Shown here: piece by piece, positions 62,184 through 64,000 of the stretch | Position numbering within the stretch: the stretch's first letter is position 1 | Layout: every line of letters begins with the position of its first letter | Translations under genes and position numbers: made by a program | The notes under the pieces: model-generated | What the model was told of the DNA's origin: nothing | What the model saw: the letters and a program-made list of their open reading frames with translations, nothing else | The model's database searches: none | Origin: Actinokineospora enzanensis DSM 44649 | GTDB lineage: Bacteria > Actinomycetota > Actinomycetes > Mycobacteriales > Pseudonocardiaceae | NCBI RefSeq assembly: GCF_000374445.1 | Contig: NZ_KB894421.1 | Location: 79,287-143,286 of the forward strand | Length of the DNA: 64,000 nucleotides | Reading direction: 5' to 3'

Positions 62184-63998
62184 TCACGCGTGCTCGTCCA
62201 GCCCACCCATCACCAACGGCAGCCTGCGTGCGCCGGTGGGCGTCACCCGGACCGGCACGCCCCAGTCCTGCCTGGCCAGGTGGCAGGCGCCGTGCTCGGT
62301 GTTGTCGTCATCACAGGCGGCGGCCTGGGCGACCACGTGCAGCACACCCTCGGTGAACCCGGGCGCGATGGTGACCGCACGGGTCAGGTCGGTGCCGACG
62401 CCCACGCCGTCGCTGATCAACCCGGGCGGCGAGGATGTGATCTCCAGCCGGGTCGACGGCCCCCACCGCTCGTCCAGCTTCTGCCCCGGCGGCGGCGTGA
62501 ACACGACAGCCAACTCCAGCACCCCCTCGGCGATGTCCGTCGATGGCCGCCGCACCTGATGCGCCTCCCCGGCGACGAGATGCGCGGCGGCGACAGGCCG
62601 GGAGAGTCTGTGGGCGGCGGACTCGACCACGAGCAGGTCGCCGTTGAACAGCACGGCCCCGGACGGCTCGGCCAGGCCGGACGCGAGGGTGCTGACGGTG
62701 TGCGACGCGGGGTCGTAGCGGCGGATGGCGCCGTTGTAGGTGTCGGCGATGGCGATGGAGTGATCGGAAAGGACGGTCACGCCGAGCGGGTGCTGAAGCA
62801 ACGCGTCGTCGGCCGGGCCGTCGCGGTGGCCGAAGTCGAACAGGCCCTTGCCGATCGCGGTGTGGACGGTCAGGTCGGTGTCGATCCAGCGCAGCGCGGA
62901 CGTCTCGGAGTCCACAAGCCACAGCCGGTCACCATCGACCGCCAGTCCGGAGGTCTGGGCGAAGAACGCCTCCGTGACGGGGCCGTCGTTGAGGCCCTCG
63001 ACGGTGGTGCCCGCGAAACGGCTGACGGTGCTGGTGCGCGGGTCGAACAGGCCGAGGGTGTGGTTGCCCGCCATGGCGATCACGACCCCGCCTGCGGGTT
63101 CCCACCAGACGACGTCCCAGGGACTGGTCAGGTCGATGTCGGTGGCGGGGCCGTCGGTTGGTCCGTTGCGCCACTGCGCGCCGGTACCCGCGACGGTGGT
63201 GACCTCGCCGGTGTCGGTGTTGATGCCGCGCAGGAGGTGGTTGCCGGTGTCGGCGCTGACCAGGTGGTATCCGACCTGGTCAGCGATGGTTTCGGGGAGG
63301 ACGGCAATGCCGGACGGCTCGGCGAACGTCGCTTCCTTACCGTCCTGCCTGCCGCGCTGGCCGGTCCCGTAGGCGCGGACGACGGTGTCGCCGTCCATCT
63401 CCACGATCCGATGGTGGGCGGTGTCGGCGACCAGGAGGTTCTTGCTTGCGACCGCCTTCGCCGGAAACCGCAACTCGGTCTCCGCGGGCTGGGGCGGCAC
63501 AAACGGCCCATTGCCTCGGTGCAATGTCCCGGCCTGCTCATGCTCGGCCATCACCTCGGTGATGACCCGGCGCAGAGCCTCCGCGTGCCCCTCCCCTGCC
63601 GCCACATGCACGACATAACCAGCGGGATCGACCACGACGAGCGTCGGCCATGCCTTCACGGCGTAGGCCTGCCAGGTGGTGAGATCGGGGTCGTCCAGGA
63701 CGGGGTGGTGGACGTCGTACCGCTCCACGGCCGCCCTGAGCGCCGCCTCGTCGGCCTCATGCACGAACTTGGGCGAGTGCACGCCTACTGTGACCAGGAC
63801 GTCGGAGAACTCCTGCTCGATCGGGCGGAGTTCGTCGAGGACGTGCAGGCAGTTGATGCAGCAGAAGGTCCAGAAGTCGAGCAGGAGGATCTTGCCGCGG
63901 AAGTCACCGAGATGCAGATCCTTGCCACCGGTGTTCAGCCAACCCCGGCCCACCAGCTCGGGGGCACGGGACAGACGGCGGGGGTGTGCTGTGGTCAC
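62184..63998 (-). CDS. NHLRC2-like thioredoxin/NHL-propeller protein
   Basis: 604 residues to the GTG at 63998, near the window edge, so the true start may lie beyond. The N-terminal thioredoxin-like domain holds the NHLRC2 motif FWTFCCINCLH (Cys46, Cys47, Cys50). A six-bladed NHL beta-propeller follows (repeated LLVADTAHHRIVE and IAIADTYNGAIRR types). A C-terminal beta domain contains several Cys. There is no signal peptide, so it is probably cytoplasmic. The role is thiol redox or protein interaction, not defined. Confidence 0.88.
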   Translation of the reverse strand: MTTAHPRRLSRAPELVGRGWLNTGGKDLHLGDFRGKILLLDFWTFCCINCLHVLDELRPIEQEFSDVLVTVGVHSPKFVHEADEAALRAAVERYDVHHPVLDDPDLTTWQAYAVKAWPTLVVVDPAGYVVHVAAGEGHAEALRRVITEVMAEHEQAGTLHRGNGPFVPPQPAETELRFPAKAVASKNLLVADTAHHRIVEMDGDTVVRAYGTGQRGRQDGKEATFAEPSGIAVLPETIADQVGYHLVSADTGNHLLRGINTDTGEVTTVAGTGAQWRNGPTDGPATDIDLTSPWDVVWWEPAGGVVIAMAGNHTLGLFDPRTSTVSRFAGTTVEGLNDGPVTEAFFAQTSGLAVDGDRLWLVDSETSALRWIDTDLTVHTAIGKGLFDFGHRDGPADDALLQHPLGVTVLSDHSIAIADTYNGAIRRYDPASHTVSTLASGLAEPSGAVLFNGDLLVVESAAHRLSRPVAAAHLVAGEAHQVRRPSTDIAEGVLELAVVFTPPPGQKLDERWGPSTRLEITSSPPGLISDGVGVGTDLTRAVTIAPGFTEGVLHVVAQAAACDDDNTEHGACHLARQDWGVPVRVTPTGARRLPLVMGGLDEHA

Positions 63999-64000
63999 GG

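Noticed and set aside
1..64000. CRISPR array, insertion sequence, prophage
   Set aside because: No regularly spaced direct repeats, no transposase or integrase motifs, and no phage structural genes were seen in any frame.

Overview
The window is a GC-rich actinomycete chromosome segment. GTG starts are frequent, third codon positions are mostly G or C, and ATGA start/stop overlaps are common. Several blocks match my memory of Mycobacterium tuberculosis gene order: ino1, padR, DUF5318, ponA and a GT87 membrane protein (Rv0046c-Rv0051), trmB and pckA (the Rv0208c-Rv0211 area), and fadA2, fabG4, htdX and fadE5 (Rv0241c-Rv0244c). Together with paired branched-chain keto-acid dehydrogenase genes, TTA codons and paralogous ABC-2 exporters, this suggests a Pseudonocardiaceae-like filamentous actinobacterium. 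The genus cannot be fixed from the sequence alone.

Layout. 0-9.2 kb: the end of a membrane protein, a DUF3052 protein, a RarD-type transporter, then cell envelope genes (GT87 membrane glycosyltransferase and a class A PBP with a long collagen-like cytoplasmic N-terminus). DUF5318 and ponA run opposite to a PadR regulator and inositol-3-phosphate synthase. 9.3-16 kb: a Tat-exported PhoX phosphatase, an SDR, an amidohydrolase, a very divergent nitric-oxide-synthase-like protein, TrmB and an unknown protein. 16-24.2 kb: two paralogous ABC exporter modules separated by a terminator, a divergent TetR-SDR pair with a perfect operator palindrome, and a NarL-type two-component system. 24.4-29.4 kb: a membrane-remodelling cluster with two dynamin-like GTPases flanking a GrpE-like protein, followed by an acidic calcium-motif protein. 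29.8-34.6 kb: pckA, a tiny Cys/His protein, a dense DnaA-box cluster, and a DUF3311/sodium:solute symporter pair.

34.6-36.8 kb: a palindrome-rich intergenic stretch, a 47-residue protein and an AAA ATPase. 36.9-41.9 kb: a thiolase/high-molecular-weight FabG/MaoC fatty-acid locus with a hexapeptide acyltransferase and its TetR regulator. The same operator palindrome lies at the divergent promoter and upstream of the tetR gene. 42.3-47.2 kb: an unknown Cys/His protein, a TlpA-like lipoprotein and the bkd E1alpha-E1beta-E2 operon. 47.7-53.9 kb: an M20 peptidase, a second TetR, a large Fe-S oxidoreductase, an MFS transporter and dCTP deaminase. 54-55.8 kb: tRNA-Gly(CCC) followed by an orphan D12-class adenine methyltransferase with a DUF4304 protein. 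56-64 kb: an atypical LuxR response regulator, a FadE5-like acyl-CoA dehydrogenase sharing an operator with the Fe-S oxidoreductase, a DUF1206 membrane protein, a VanW-family protein, a GroES-like protein and an NHLRC2-like thioredoxin/beta-propeller protein.

The most unusual items are the NOS-like protein lacking the arginine-binding glutamate, the dynamin/GrpE-like cluster, the DnaA-box cluster far from any oriC gene, and two small TetR regulons readable from shared palindromes. No insertion sequence, prophage or CRISPR array was seen.
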